This document shows positions 41,940 through 51,241 of a stretch of DNA of 64,000 nt, one piece after another. The translations under genes were made by a program, and so were the position numbers. Origin of the DNA: JAJFKX01 sp965230265 (lineage in GTDB: Bacteria > Pseudomonadota > Gammaproteobacteria > Xanthomonadales > Wenzhouxiangellaceae); assembly GCA_965230265.1 (NCBI GenBank), contig OZ245999.1, forward strand, positions 620,001 to 684,000, given 5' to 3'. Each line of letters opens with the position of its first letter. Positions within the stretch are counted from its first letter, which is position 1. Below the pieces are notes generated by a model that was given only the letters and a program-made list of their open reading frames with translations, ran no database searches and was not told where the DNA came from.

Positions 41940-42017
41940 TTAGGTTTCCTTACTCTGGGTTGTATACGGTAATTAATTGTAGCAATTGCTGATAAAGACA
42001 ATCTGCTGTGTCTTTCA

Positions 42018-43361
42018 TCATCCGCTATGGCTGTCGTGTGCCAGCCGCAAACCACTGAATTGCCAGCGATCTTGTGGGTAGAAAAAATTGCGATATGTTG
42101 AACGAATATGGCCTGCAGGTGTTGCGCAAGAACCACCTCGCAAAACATATTGATTGGCCATGAATTTACCATTGTATTCTCCAATGGCGCCAGCGGGCTG
42201 GCAAAAGCCGGGATAAGGCGAGTAGCTGCTGGCAGTCCATTCCCAGACAGTGCCAAACATACCGTACAAGGTTTTATCTGCGGTGGCATCGAGTTTTGGT
42301 TGCCATTCTCCGCTGTCAGCAAACTGCCCATCGGCTATTTGAAAATGATTGGCGGCGTGTTCCCATTCAGCTTCAGTGGGCAGACGGCAACCTTTCCAGC
42401 TGGCATAGGCACTGGCCTCATACCAATTGATTTGACTTAATGGTGCATGCGGATCCAGTTCAAGCTCACCGGCAAGGCTGTGTTGCTTCCATTGGTTGTC
42501 TTTATAGCGCCAATACAAAGGCCTATTGATATTATTGGCCTGCAACCAGGCCCAGCCATCACTGTGCCAGTATTGCGGTTGCTGGTAGCCGTCTGCCTCG
42601 ATAAATGCCAGATATTCACTATTGGTTACCGGGCGATTGGCCAGCTGGTAGGGTTGCAATAATTGCTGATGCTCAGGTGACTCATTATCAAAAGCAAAGC
42701 CTTGTTGATCATGATTGCAGGGCTGACCAACGGTGACAATACCACCGGGAAAATTGAGCCAAACCAATTCACCTGGATCATTATGTCGCTGAACCACTGG
42801 TGCCATTTGCGGTGCCAAAGGGCTGTAACTAAATCCGTGCTGAATATCGGTCAGTAACAATTCCTGATGCTGTTGCTCGTGGTTTAGGCCCAGAACAACC
42901 AGTGGTGCAAGCTTTGCAAACTGACGCTTACCCAACCGTTTTAGCCATTCCAGCATATTGATATCAATATGCTGTCGGTATGCCAAGACCTCATCGATAC
43001 TCGGGCGTGACAATAAACCCCGGTGCGCACGAGAGTATTGTTGACCCACACCGTGATAATAAGAGTTAAACAGATAAGCGTAATGCGGGTTGGGCGACTG
43101 ATAACCAAGGATGTGTTCGGTCAGTAGGAATGTTTCAAAAAACCAGCTGGTGTGGGCCAGATGCCATTTGGGCGGACTGGCTTCAGGCATTGATTGCAGG
43201 TTCATGTCTTCGGCGTTTAACCCAGTGGTTAATTTGATCGTGGACAGACGTACTTGCTCAAAGCTCTGTATTAATGCTTCGCGGTGTTGTGCGTAATCAC
43301 GTTGGGGCCAGGCATTAAATTCGACCCAGTCCTGACTGGCATGTTGTAAGTTGGCGGCCAT
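42018..43361 (-). CDS. egtB: Ergothioneine biosynthesis sulfoxide synthase
   Basis: EgtB is a non-heme iron enzyme that couples hercynine to a thiol (gamma-Glu-Cys or Cys) to give the sulfoxide. The 447-residue protein has an N-terminal DinB_2 domain with Fe-ligand His residues in 'PKWHLAHTSWFFETF' and 'LNHEQQHQELLLTD', and a C-terminal FGE-sulfatase domain ('LPTEAEWEHAANHF', 'MFGTVWEWTASSYSP', 'VLRGGSCATPAGHIRSTYRN'). The ATG at 43361 begins the recognisable protein; 55 upstream in-frame codons reach into the divergent GST promoter region and are rejected. egtA, egtC and egtE are not in the window. Confidence 0.94.
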   Translation of the reverse strand: MAANLQHASQDWVEFNAWPQRDYAQHREALIQSFEQVRLSTIKLTTGLNAEDMNLQSMPEASPPKWHLAHTSWFFETFLLTEHILGYQSPNPHYAYLFNSYYHGVGQQYSRAHRGLLSRPSIDEVLAYRQHIDINMLEWLKRLGKRQFAKLAPLVVLGLNHEQQHQELLLTDIQHGFSYSPLAPQMAPVVQRHNDPGELVWLNFPGGIVTVGQPCNHDQQGFAFDNESPEHQQLLQPYQLANRPVTNSEYLAFIEADGYQQPQYWHSDGWAWLQANNINRPLYWRYKDNQWKQHSLAGELELDPHAPLSQINWYEASAYASWKGCRLPTEAEWEHAANHFQIADGQFADSGEWQPKLDATADKTLYGMFGTVWEWTASSYSPYPGFCQPAGAIGEYNGKFMANQYVLRGGSCATPAGHIRSTYRNFFYPQDRWQFSGLRLAHDSHSG

Positions 43362-43528
43362 GATGATGGTAATGCGGAATTGGTTATAGCTTGCCCCAGC
43401 AAGAAAGATTGTGCAACTGTAAAACTGCCCGCCAGGTGACCAAACCATAAACTTTCGGTATATCATCCAGGTGGCATCGATTACACTGCAAACCTGAATG
43501 TTGTTGGCCGGTATATGGAGAATCAATC

Positions 43529-44122
43529 ATGAAACTATATTGGTGTGCGCAGACTCGCGCCTCACGCACAGTATGGCTGTTAGAAGAAGCGGGTGTTGAC
43601 TATCAGCGTATCGAAGTGGATATCAGAGATCCCGAAGCCAAGGCTGCCGCAGACGCTGACTTTCATGTGGCCAGCCCGATGGGCAAGGTACCGGCGATCG
43701 CTGATGGTGAGGTTAAGTTAGCCGATTCAGCAGCCATTGGTTTGTATGTGGCTGACAAATATGCCATGGGTCAATTGGCGCCTGCGATTGATGACCCCTT
43801 GCGTGGCAAGTATTTGTACTGGATGCTTTACACACCTGGTGTTATTGAGCCGTGTATGGCAGAAAAAGTCAGTGGCTGGGAGGTCAACCGGTTGTCTCAT
43901 GGCTGGGGTGATTTTGACAGCATGATAACGACACTGGAACAGGGTCTGGGTGAACAGCCTTGGTTATTGGGTGAATGGTTTACTGCCGCCGATATTATGG
44001 TGGGTTCCAGCGTGGTGTTTTTGCAGATGTTCAAACTGTTGCCTGACTCGGCCGTGCTTTCCCGCTATGCAGAACGCTGTCTGGCGCGTCCGGCGTATCA
44101 GCAAGCACTGCAGCTGGGTTAG
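43529..44122 (+). CDS. Glutathione S-transferase family protein
   Basis: A 197-residue cytoplasmic GST: thioredoxin-like N-terminal domain ('LYWCAQTRASRTVWLLEEAG', with 'SPMGKVPAIADGEVKLADSA' for glutathione contact) and an all-helical C-terminal domain ('WLLGEWFTAADIMVGSSVVF'). The catalytic Ser/Cys position in 'TRASRT' fits bacterial GSTs of the Ure2p/beta-like groups; the substrate is unknown. It is divergent from egtB and precedes the NSS transporter by about 40 bp. Confidence 0.9.
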   Translation: MKLYWCAQTRASRTVWLLEEAGVDYQRIEVDIRDPEAKAAADADFHVASPMGKVPAIADGEVKLADSAAIGLYVADKYAMGQLAPAIDDPLRGKYLYWMLYTPGVIEPCMAEKVSGWEVNRLSHGWGDFDSMITTLEQGLGEQPWLLGEWFTAADIMVGSSVVFLQMFKLLPDSAVLSRYAERCLARPAYQQALQLG

Positions 44123-44165
44123 TCCATTATTGCTATGCAGGCTTTATCGGTTGTTATGATCTGGG

Positions 44166-45470
44166 ATGAGCATGAGTAAATCGATTCGTTTTTCTTCCCA
44201 GCTCACCACTGTCTTGGCGATGGCAGGTTTTGCGATTGGACTGGGCAATGTATGGCGGTTTCCATACATGATGGGTCAATATGGGGGCGGGGCATTTTTG
44301 CTGGTTTATATTGCATTTATGATTTTGCTGGCGGTACCGGCCCTGACGGCTGAGTGGATGCTGGGTCGGCATGTACGCCAGGGTACGATTGGTGTGTTTC
44401 AGAAAGTGTTTGGCACGCGCTTGGGCACATTCACAGGTTACGCCATTTTATTCGCAGTTTTTATGGCTTTGTCATATTACGCACTGGTGGTGGCGCAAGT
44501 CATTTTCAGTGGCTGGTTTGCGCTGACCCGTGGTTTCAGTGAAGTGACTCTGGTGGAATATGCGGCGCAGGTTAATGAGCCCATTATCGTATTTGTTGTT
44601 GCAGTGGCGGTATTGTTATTGTCTGCAGTGATTCTGATGCGTGGATTAAAACGAGGTATTGAAGCTGTCAGCAAGCTGCTGGTGCCGGCGTTTGGCCTTA
44701 TTGCCATTTATTTGGTCGGTGTATCCTTAAGTCAGCCTGGTGCACTGTCTGCGTTGGCTGATTATTTGCAGCCCGATTTTTCCCAGATCGATAGCAGTGT
44801 TTTGTTTGCAGCAATGGGGCAGGCATGCTTTACCGTTGGTTTGGGGGGGAGTATTGGTGTGGCTTATGGTGCCTATATGCGTGATCGGGAAAAGCTGGTC
44901 AGTACTGCGGCAGCCACAGCAGGCATGGATACCGGCGCAGCCTTATTGGCCAGTTTGTTTGTGGTACCTGCGGTGTTGGTGTTTGGTCTGGATATGACCA
45001 GTGGACCGGGTTTGTTGTTTGATACATTGCCGCGACTGTTTGTGGTGATGCCGGGCGGGCGGGCTTTGGCCACGGCGTTTCTGGTTGCCTGGTCATTTGT
45101 ATGTTTATTGTCCATCATGGCGCCTTTGGAAGCGATTGTTAAAGGGTTGGAAAAAACGGCGGGTATCCATTGCAGCAGAAACACCCTTATTGCATGGGTA
45201 ACACTGGCATTGATTGCGGTGATGAGCCCGATAGCCTGGAACCCGCAATGGATTGGCCCGTTGGATTTAATTTTTGGCTCTGGCATGTTTATGCTGGGCG
45301 CACTGCTGGCCGTTTTGGGGGCCGGTTGGGGGTTGGGGCAACTGGTGTTGCACCAGCAGTTAGGTGATGGTCGGTTAACCAAAGTGATGATTGTTTGGTT
45401 GCGGTTGGTCGTACCACTGGCTTTATCGGCTATTCTTATTGGTCATATTATTGCTTCTGTATCGAGTTGA
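44166..45470 (+). CDS. Sodium-dependent transporter, NSS/SNF family
   Basis: A 434-residue polytopic inner-membrane protein of the LeuT fold. The N-terminal signature 'AMAGFAIGLGNVWRFPYMMG' with 'GGGAFLLVYIAFMILLAVPA' contains the Na+ and substrate residues of TM1 and the start of TM2; about 11 hydrophobic segments follow. The family carries amino acids or related compounds with Na+. The substrate is not readable. It is followed after 9 bp by a 2OG-Fe(II) oxygenase, suggesting that the two serve one compound. Confidence 0.93.
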   Translation: MSMSKSIRFSSQLTTVLAMAGFAIGLGNVWRFPYMMGQYGGGAFLLVYIAFMILLAVPALTAEWMLGRHVRQGTIGVFQKVFGTRLGTFTGYAILFAVFMALSYYALVVAQVIFSGWFALTRGFSEVTLVEYAAQVNEPIIVFVVAVAVLLLSAVILMRGLKRGIEAVSKLLVPAFGLIAIYLVGVSLSQPGALSALADYLQPDFSQIDSSVLFAAMGQACFTVGLGGSIGVAYGAYMRDREKLVSTAAATAGMDTGAALLASLFVVPAVLVFGLDMTSGPGLLFDTLPRLFVVMPGGRALATAFLVAWSFVCLLSIMAPLEAIVKGLEKTAGIHCSRNTLIAWVTLALIAVMSPIAWNPQWIGPLDLIFGSGMFMLGALLAVLGAGWGLGQLVLHQQLGDGRLTKVMIVWLRLVVPLALSAILIGHIIASVSS

Positions 45471-45479
45471 AAAACGGAT

Positions 45480-46556
45480 ATGCAAGACCAGAAAAAACAC
45501 GGTATCAACGCCAGCAACCAAGAGTTTCACCAGTTCGAGCAGGTGAACAAAAGTCAGCAATATCGTTTGGCAGAACAGCACGGGGCCGAGGAATTTGATA
45601 CTGAATTTCAGATTCGCACCTGCGATATGAGTCTGGCGTTCAGTGATAACCGAAAAGACCGCGAAACATTTGCCCTACAGCTCGGGCAGGCGATGCAGCA
45701 AATTGGTTTTGTGATCCTGACCAATCATGGCGTTGATTTTCAGCTTTACCAACAAACTGAAACCCATATTTGCCGTTTTTTTGAAACCATACCAAGGCAA
45801 GCCAGGCAGCCCTATCTGGCCAAGCGACATGGTTCGGTGAATCAGGGGTATTTTCCGGTTGAGCAGACCACCATTATTCACCCAGATCAGGTAGAAGGCT
45901 GGGTGTTTTGTCGCCGTGCTTTTGATCTGGATAACAGCCCCGGCTTTCAAGAATCAAAATTTTGGCCTGCGACGGGTTATGAGACTGAATTCCGCAAAGT
46001 GGTACTGGCGCACCAACCATTAATATTGCCATTGATGCAAAGCATGTTGCACTATCTGGGGGTTGATCCACACTGTTATGACGACAAACTCACTGATACC
46101 AATTTCGGTTTTCGCCTGAATTATTATCCGCCATTGAATGATGAGCAGATTGCTTCTGGGGCAGGCAGGATGCTGGGGCATGAGGATGTGGATCTGTTTA
46201 CCTTGCTGCCAGCCTCCAGTGTGGACGGATTGCAGGTATTAAACCGTGAAAATAATAAGTGGATTCGTCTGCAAGCACCGCCAGGCAGTATTATTTTAAA
46301 TACTGGGGATTATATGCAGCGGATCAGCAATGATATTTTCCCATCGACCACACATCGGGTCGGACGCCCAACGAACCCTTCATTATGGAGTCAGCCACGA
46401 GTGTCGTTCCCGATGGCAATTTATATTTGGGAAGATGAGACCCTAAGTGTATTGGACGGACTGGATAAGCCCAAGTATCCACCGGTATCTGCCCTGGAGT
46501 TTCATACCGCGATAACCAGTAAGTACTATGGCAAAAATTATGCAGTCACCGAGTAA
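45480..46556 (+). CDS. 2-oxoglutarate/Fe(II)-dependent oxygenase, isopenicillin-N-synthase-like
   Basis: A 358-residue double-stranded beta-helix oxygenase. The N-terminal DIOX_N part has 'AMQQIGFVILTNHGVDF' and the catalytic part shows the Fe triad 'GHEDVDLFTLLP' (His, Asp) and 'STTHRVGRP' (His), with the 2OG-binding Arg-x-Ser in 'QPRVSFPMAIYI'. 'LNTGDYMQRISNDIFPSTTH' is typical of the family. The substrate is unknown; the adjacent NSS transporter and GST are the only hints. Likely cytoplasmic. Confidence 0.92.
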   Translation: MQDQKKHGINASNQEFHQFEQVNKSQQYRLAEQHGAEEFDTEFQIRTCDMSLAFSDNRKDRETFALQLGQAMQQIGFVILTNHGVDFQLYQQTETHICRFFETIPRQARQPYLAKRHGSVNQGYFPVEQTTIIHPDQVEGWVFCRRAFDLDNSPGFQESKFWPATGYETEFRKVVLAHQPLILPLMQSMLHYLGVDPHCYDDKLTDTNFGFRLNYYPPLNDEQIASGAGRMLGHEDVDLFTLLPASSVDGLQVLNRENNKWIRLQAPPGSIILNTGDYMQRISNDIFPSTTHRVGRPTNPSLWSQPRVSFPMAIYIWEDETLSVLDGLDKPKYPPVSALEFHTAITSKYYGKNYAVTE

Positions 46557-46680
46557 GCCGGACAACCGCAAACTGTACCCATGCCCACATAAAAAAACAC
46601 CAATGATTAGCAAATAATAATGCGGTTTTTGACATCAATAGGGTTGCAGCCAAATCCAACAAGCATATAAAGGATCAACA

Positions 46681-46992
46681 ATGAATCAGTACATAATCAC
46701 TTACCTAGGCGGTGATCAACCGTCCAGTCCCGCAGAAGGCAAAAAACACTTTGCCAAATATCAGCAATGGCTTGGCTCGTTGGCTGAGCATGTGGTTAAA
46801 CCAATGGTGCCTTATAAAGCGGCGCACACTATTAAGCCTGACGGTTCTATCAACGAAGGCAGCGGTGTTGCTATGACCGGGCATACTGTTATCCAAGCTG
46901 AATCCATTGAACAAGCCATTGAGCTGGCGAAGTCATGTCCTTTTTTGGACATTAATGGTTCGCTTGAAATCGCTCAGATTGTTCAGATGTAA
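46681..46992 (+). CDS. YCII-domain protein
   Basis: A 103-residue dimeric alpha+beta-barrel protein of the YCII type: 'MNQYIITYLGGDQ', 'KKHFAKYQQWLGSLAEHV' and 'GHTVIQAESIEQAIELAKSC'. Members bind small molecules or act as enzymes in various pathways; no specific role can be assigned. It stands 124 bp after the oxygenase and 33 bp before the VanZ-like gene. Confidence 0.85.
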   Translation: MNQYIITYLGGDQPSSPAEGKKHFAKYQQWLGSLAEHVVKPMVPYKAAHTIKPDGSINEGSGVAMTGHTVIQAESIEQAIELAKSCPFLDINGSLEIAQIVQM

Positions 46993-47025
46993 AACTTTAG
47001 ACTGTTGATAGACTGACCTTGCTGC

Positions 47026-47586
47026 ATGCCTTTATTTAGCTCTGATCGCGAACGGCGTTTGTGGGTTTGGGTGCTGATTGTTTTGGCAGCAATCTATTCA
47101 ACCTTGGGACTGGCACAATCGTTTGCCGAGACATTGTATGAGAGTGGCGTGTTGGCTGCGGGGTTCTTTATAGCAGGTTGTTTGCTGGTATTGATTGCTG
47201 CAATAACACAGGGGTTGAGGGTTCGGCCAAGTGGTATTGAGGTGTTTGTGGCTTTGGGTATTGCGGCAGTTTACCTGCTGGTGTTGGTAAGAATGACCAT
47301 TCCGGCAGAACGAACCCACTTAATCGAATACGGTGTTTTGGCATTATTAATATACGCAGCGCTATCAGAGCGATTAAAGCAGGGTAAGTTTGTGCCTGTG
47401 CCGGCGATGCTCGCTGTGATGCTGGCCGGGCTATTGGGTGTGCTGGATGAAGCCATTCAATACTTGTTACCCGCTCGTGTTTTTGACCCTGTCGATATGT
47501 TGTTCAATTTTGTGGCTGCTGCGCTGGCTGTTTGTTCTAGTGCAATACTGGCTTTGGTGCGTCGACGCAGTAGTAAAGACCAATGA
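47026..47586 (+). CDS. VanZ-like integral membrane protein
   Basis: A 186-residue protein with about five hydrophobic helices. The region 'RTHLIEYGVLALLIYAAL' and 'GVLDEAIQYLLPARVFDPVD' with 'MLFNFVAAAL' is the VanZ-like core (H-x-x-E-Y...D-E...Q...P.R..D..D...N). Functions in this family range from glycopeptide tolerance to unknown; nothing here supports resistance. It overlaps the following gene by 4 bp. Confidence 0.82.
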   Translation: MPLFSSDRERRLWVWVLIVLAAIYSTLGLAQSFAETLYESGVLAAGFFIAGCLLVLIAAITQGLRVRPSGIEVFVALGIAAVYLLVLVRMTIPAERTHLIEYGVLALLIYAALSERLKQGKFVPVPAMLAVMLAGLLGVLDEAIQYLLPARVFDPVDMLFNFVAAALAVCSSAILALVRRRSSKDQ

Positions 47587-48044
47587 AATTTTTAGAGCTT
47601 AAAGTTCCGCCGGTTATGGTGTTTGTTGTTTTCGCACTTGCCATGGGAGGCGCCTCAGCAGCGATTCCGGTCGGGCAGTTTTTCATTCCAGGGGCCAAGT
47701 GGCTGATAATGGGTTTGATGGTTGTGGGCATGATGGTGACATTGTTAGGGGTTGAGGCACTTGGTAAGGCCCGGACCACACTTGATCCTCGATTTCCGGA
47801 TAAGGCAGAACAGTTGGTTGTCAGCGGCATTTATCGCATCAGTCGCAACCCAATCTATCTTGGGCTTTTTTTAATGCTGGTAAGCCTGGCTATTTATCTA
47901 TCGAATGTTGTGGCACTCTTGTTACTGCCATTATTTATTGTCTACATGAATCGTTTTCAGATTATGCCAGAGGAAAAAGTCATGTCTGAGAAGTTCGGTG
48001 AAGCATTTGCTGAGTATAAGGTTTTGGTGCGGCGATGGGTGTGA
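47583..48044 (+). CDS. Isoprenylcysteine carboxyl methyltransferase-like (ICMT/PEMT family) membrane protein
   Basis: A 153-residue protein with four hydrophobic helices and the family core: 'RTTLDPRFPDKAEQLVVSG', 'GIYRISRNPIYLGLFLMLV' and the C-terminal 'EKFGEAFAEYKVLVRRWV'. These correspond to the SAM-binding region of bacterial ICMT/PEMT-like methyltransferases. Substrates of bacterial members are mostly unknown. The start overlaps the end of the VanZ-like gene (ATGA). Confidence 0.87.
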   Translation: MKFLELKVPPVMVFVVFALAMGGASAAIPVGQFFIPGAKWLIMGLMVVGMMVTLLGVEALGKARTTLDPRFPDKAEQLVVSGIYRISRNPIYLGLFLMLVSLAIYLSNVVALLLLPLFIVYMNRFQIMPEEKVMSEKFGEAFAEYKVLVRRWV

Positions 48045-48113
48045 AATCGATAAACAGCAATAGGTACTTGTCCAATCAATATTTGCCAACGATATTTGTG
48101 ATACCCCACCAGC

Positions 48114-49133
48114 ATGGCTGATAATAGGTTGATGACGAACTCTGCACACCAAGCTGATTCCAGCCATCAAAAACGCCGCCTGTCAATTGCGCCGATGATG
48201 GATTGGACCGATCGCCATTGCCGGTATTTCCACCGGCTGTTGGCACCATCGGCCTGGTTATACACCGAAATGGTCACCACTGGTGCATTGCTGCATGGTG
48301 ATCAAGCCCGGCATCTGGATTTTAATGATGAAGAACACCCGGTGGCATTGCAGTTGGGTGGCAGTGATCCGCAGGAGCTGGCTGATTGTGCCAGGCTGGG
48401 TGAGCAATGGGGCTATGATGAAATTAATTTGAATGTGGGTTGCCCGTCTGACCGGGTGCAGCGAGGTGCTTTCGGTGCTTGCCTGATGAAGCAGCCAGCA
48501 CTAGTCAGTGATTGCCTGACGGCGATGAGTGAGGCAGTGGCAATACCGGTCACCATTAAAACCCGAATCGGTGTGGATGAGTACGATAGCTGGGCGTTTT
48601 TTTACGACTTTGTGGAACAGGTGATCAGTGCCAATATCGATGCCATCATTGTGCATGCCCGCAAAGCCTGGTTATCTGGCTTGAGTCCCAAACAAAATCG
48701 CGAGATACCCGAACTGCAATATCACAAAGTCCAGCGGCTAAAAGAAAGCTTCCCGGAACTGCCTGTGATTGTTAATGGGGGGATCACTGACGTACCCCAG
48801 GCACAGCAACACCTTACTTATGCCGATGGGGTGATGCTGGGGCGGGCGGCTTATCAAACCCCCTGGCAACTGGCGCTGTGCCAGCAGGCGCTGTTTACCG
48901 AACAGAAAGTGGTTGACAGGCGAGGTATTTTGCAGAAAATGGTCGCTTACTCTGAGCAGCAGCAGTTGCTGGGTGTGCCTGCTCGCCATATTGGGCGACA
49001 TCTGTTGGGTTTGTTGCATGGCCAACCCGGTGCCCGGGTATGGCGGCGCTGGATGAACCACTGCCTACAGCAGAATCTGCCCGCACAGCAATGGTTAGAT
49101 CCACTCAACGCAGGAATAACCCAGGCTGCTTAA
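48114..49133 (+). CDS. dusA: tRNA-dihydrouridine(20/20a) synthase
   Basis: DusA is the FMN enzyme that reduces uridine 20/20a in the tRNA D-loop. The 339-residue protein shows 'LSIAPMMDWTDRHCRYFHRL', 'TEMVTTGALLHGD', 'VALQLGGSDPQELADCA', the catalytic-cysteine segment 'EINLNVGCPSDRVQRGAFGA', 'IIVHARKAWLSGLSPKQNRE' and 'YADGVMLGRAAY'. DusA (rather than DusB/C) is indicated by the last-but-one motif. Starts at 48114 or 48132 are both possible. Confidence 0.96.
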   Translation: MADNRLMTNSAHQADSSHQKRRLSIAPMMDWTDRHCRYFHRLLAPSAWLYTEMVTTGALLHGDQARHLDFNDEEHPVALQLGGSDPQELADCARLGEQWGYDEINLNVGCPSDRVQRGAFGACLMKQPALVSDCLTAMSEAVAIPVTIKTRIGVDEYDSWAFFYDFVEQVISANIDAIIVHARKAWLSGLSPKQNREIPELQYHKVQRLKESFPELPVIVNGGITDVPQAQQHLTYADGVMLGRAAYQTPWQLALCQQALFTEQKVVDRRGILQKMVAYSEQQQLLGVPARHIGRHLLGLLHGQPGARVWRRWMNHCLQQNLPAQQWLDPLNAGITQAA

Positions 49134-49243
49134 CCTGCTCGATTCGATCAAAGCGATGATCCAAACAACGTAAACCAAATAAACCGTTTACATAATTTCC
49201 ACACGGGTAACGTTAAATTATCCATGCTACAGGTCACATCAGA

Positions 49244-50170
49244 ATGATAGTGAAATCTGCACCAGCGTTTAAACAAGCGTTGACCAGCTTGAACATGACA
49301 GAGCCTAAAGCAGAAAAGTTATTGCCCAAGGCAATCTTTCTGGTTGAGCCGCATAAGTTTCATGTCAGCGACGAAACTGCGCAAGACAATTTATATATGG
49401 ACACGGAAATTCAAACCGATAGCAGCCAGGCAATAGAGCAGCATCGAGGCCTTGCACAGGCCGTTGTTGATTGTGGCGTACCGGTGATACGTTTCCCTGG
49501 CAATGCCGATACGCCCGATAATGTGTTCCCTAATAATGTGTTTGCAACTTCGCCAGGGCGCTTTATTACAGGGGCTATGTTGCACCCACAACGTCAGTTG
49601 GAAGCCAAACGTTCGGATATTCGCGATTTGTTCACAAATTTATTGCAATACGAATGTTACGATCTATCACTGCAACCCGATGTGGTGGCAGAGTTAACCG
49701 GCGCTATCATTATCGATCGCACTCGTGGTATCGGTTTTTGTGGTCTGACTCAGCGGGCCAATGAGGCAGGTTGTGAGGCCATGCATAAGGCTTTCAATCT
49801 AAACTTAACCTATGAGTTTGAGTTAAAGCCGAATGAATACCATACCAATGTGGTCATGACAATTTTGGCAGACCGTGTCCTTATTATCTGCCCGGATGCG
49901 TTTGTAGATAGTGAGGCGCCTGCTGCGATAGCGGCAGCCTATCCCGGTCATGTACTGGAGATTGACGAGGCTGAGAAAGCCGCGTTTGCGGGTAACTGTA
50001 TTGCTGTTAATGATAGAGACATTATGATCAGCACCAGTGCAATAGAGGTTCTCGCCCAGGACAAGCAGCAACAGCTGCGTGACTGGGGCTTTAGACTGCA
50101 TCCAGTACCGTTTTCGGAACTTGAGAAAGCGGGTGGCAGTGTAAGATGTGCAATTGGAGAGATTTATTAG
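49244..50170 (+). CDS. Amidinotransferase-fold hydrolase (arginine deiminase/citrullinase-like)
   Basis: A 308-residue enzyme of the pentein superfamily. The substrate-binding segment 'TPDNVFPNNVFATSPG', the His of 'NEYHTNVVMTILAD' and the catalytic Cys near the C-terminus in 'KAGGSVRCAIGEIY' are in the order seen in arginine deiminase-related and CtlX-type proteins. The reaction (guanidino or ureido hydrolysis) and the exact substrate cannot be read. It stands alone, and the following gene has a long 5' region. Confidence 0.85.
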   Translation: MIVKSAPAFKQALTSLNMTEPKAEKLLPKAIFLVEPHKFHVSDETAQDNLYMDTEIQTDSSQAIEQHRGLAQAVVDCGVPVIRFPGNADTPDNVFPNNVFATSPGRFITGAMLHPQRQLEAKRSDIRDLFTNLLQYECYDLSLQPDVVAELTGAIIIDRTRGIGFCGLTQRANEAGCEAMHKAFNLNLTYEFELKPNEYHTNVVMTILADRVLIICPDAFVDSEAPAAIAAAYPGHVLEIDEAEKAAFAGNCIAVNDRDIMISTSAIEVLAQDKQQQLRDWGFRLHPVPFSELEKAGGSVRCAIGEIY

Positions 50171-50241
50171 TAAAACAACGGTTTTTTACGTCACAGATGG
50201 TTGGACTTTGCCGAGCGCCTGCGCTACCATCTACCCTGTTT

Positions 50242-50257
50242 ACATGCATATGCGTGT
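50242..50257. repeat. Near-perfect palindrome upstream of the dockerin-like gene
   Basis: ACATGCAT and ATGCGTGT form a 16-bp palindrome with one mismatched pair, 110 bp upstream of the start at 50367, in the 196-bp gap after the amidinotransferase gene. It is a possible regulator site; no regulator can be named. Confidence 0.3.
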
Positions 50258-50366
50258 CACGGATGACGTGTGCGATACATCTATACAGCGCTAATGCGAA
50301 GCTGGAATTAACACATTTTTGAGTTTGCCATATGGCTAAGATATTGATATGAAAGAGGAAAAATAC

Positions 50367-51203
50367 ATGAAACAGTCTTTCTCTAACTCCGTGAAGACAT
50401 TCGGCGGTCGACTCGCAGTAGCGGGTGCCCTTGCTTTAACCATGGGTGCAACCAGCGCAATGGCGTGCTCTTTAGCAAACTGGTCATCATTCTCTGGCGG
50501 ATTTATTGCGAATCAACCTGATGGTGCAGCTGGCGATCCAGTCAATGCTACCAACGTTCCACGCTTTGCAGAATTATGCGGTAGCCAGGCGGAAGCTGGC
50601 GCTGTTAATTTCGTACAAGATGATCGTCCAGGTGGTATTGACCGTATCATTACTCGCTTCTACGTCATTAATAATGGCGCATCTGATCCACAGGTTTATG
50701 GCGGTTTCAGTGATAATGCTGGCGGCGGTCAATTGTTTGATGTTTCTTATTCAGGTGCCAACATTGTATTCACCTCTGGCGCAGCCAGTGTCCAGGATGC
50801 ATTTACACCTGGCTGGAACAGCGTGGAAGTTGACTGGTCCAGTGGTGGTAACATCTCAATCAGCGTTAACGGCGGAGCAGCACAATCTGCAGCTGGCGCT
50901 GCAACCGGTGCTTTGGCCTCGGTACGCATGGGCAATCTGAGTGGCGCAGCAGGCGGCACCATTGGTTTCGATGGTTATGAATCACATCGTTCTACCCCGG
51001 TAGGTCAGATTTGTAACTGTAATGCCAACGGTAGCCCTGATGATGCTGTAAACGTTCAAGACATTATTGCCACCGTTAACGAAGCAGGTGGTGGTGCTTT
51101 AGCAACCGGTACGCCTGACTGCAACCGTGATGGTGCAATCAATGTTCAGGACATTATCGCTATCGTTAACATCGCTGGCGGCACTGGCCAGTGCGTACTG
51201 TAA
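50367..51203 (+). CDS. Secreted protein with C-terminal dockerin-like repeats
   Basis: A 278-residue exported protein. The signal peptide ('VAGALALTMGATSAMA') is followed by a Gly/Ser/Asn-rich beta domain (about 35-215) that I do not recognise. The C-terminal 60 residues hold two dockerin-type Ca2+ loops: 'NANGSPDDAVNVQDIIATVN', with an insertion in the first loop, and 'DCNRDGAINVQDIIAIVNIA', a canonical D-x-N-x-D-G-x-x-N-x-x-D followed by the amphipathic helix. Paired repeats of this kind are dockerin modules, which bind cohesins. Two proteins with cohesin-like domains follow. AGAGGA 7 nt before ATG 50367 decides the start over ATG 50349. Confidence 0.8.
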   Translation: MKQSFSNSVKTFGGRLAVAGALALTMGATSAMACSLANWSSFSGGFIANQPDGAAGDPVNATNVPRFAELCGSQAEAGAVNFVQDDRPGGIDRIITRFYVINNGASDPQVYGGFSDNAGGGQLFDVSYSGANIVFTSGAASVQDAFTPGWNSVEVDWSSGGNISISVNGGAAQSAAGAATGALASVRMGNLSGAAGGTIGFDGYESHRSTPVGQICNCNANGSPDDAVNVQDIIATVNEAGGGALATGTPDCNRDGAINVQDIIAIVNIAGGTGQCVL

Positions 51204-51241
51204 AGCAAGGTAAGCTACATACAATTACGAGGATTAATATT

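Noticed and set aside
42018..43526. Longer egtB reading from 43526
   Set aside because: The first 55 codons have no similarity to the family and overlap the divergent promoter region; the protein is recognisable from 43361.
47026..47586. Exosortase that could process the IPTL-CTERM tails
   Set aside because: The conserved H-x-x-E-Y/D-E/N pattern is VanZ-like; the exosortase Cys-Arg-His set is missing.
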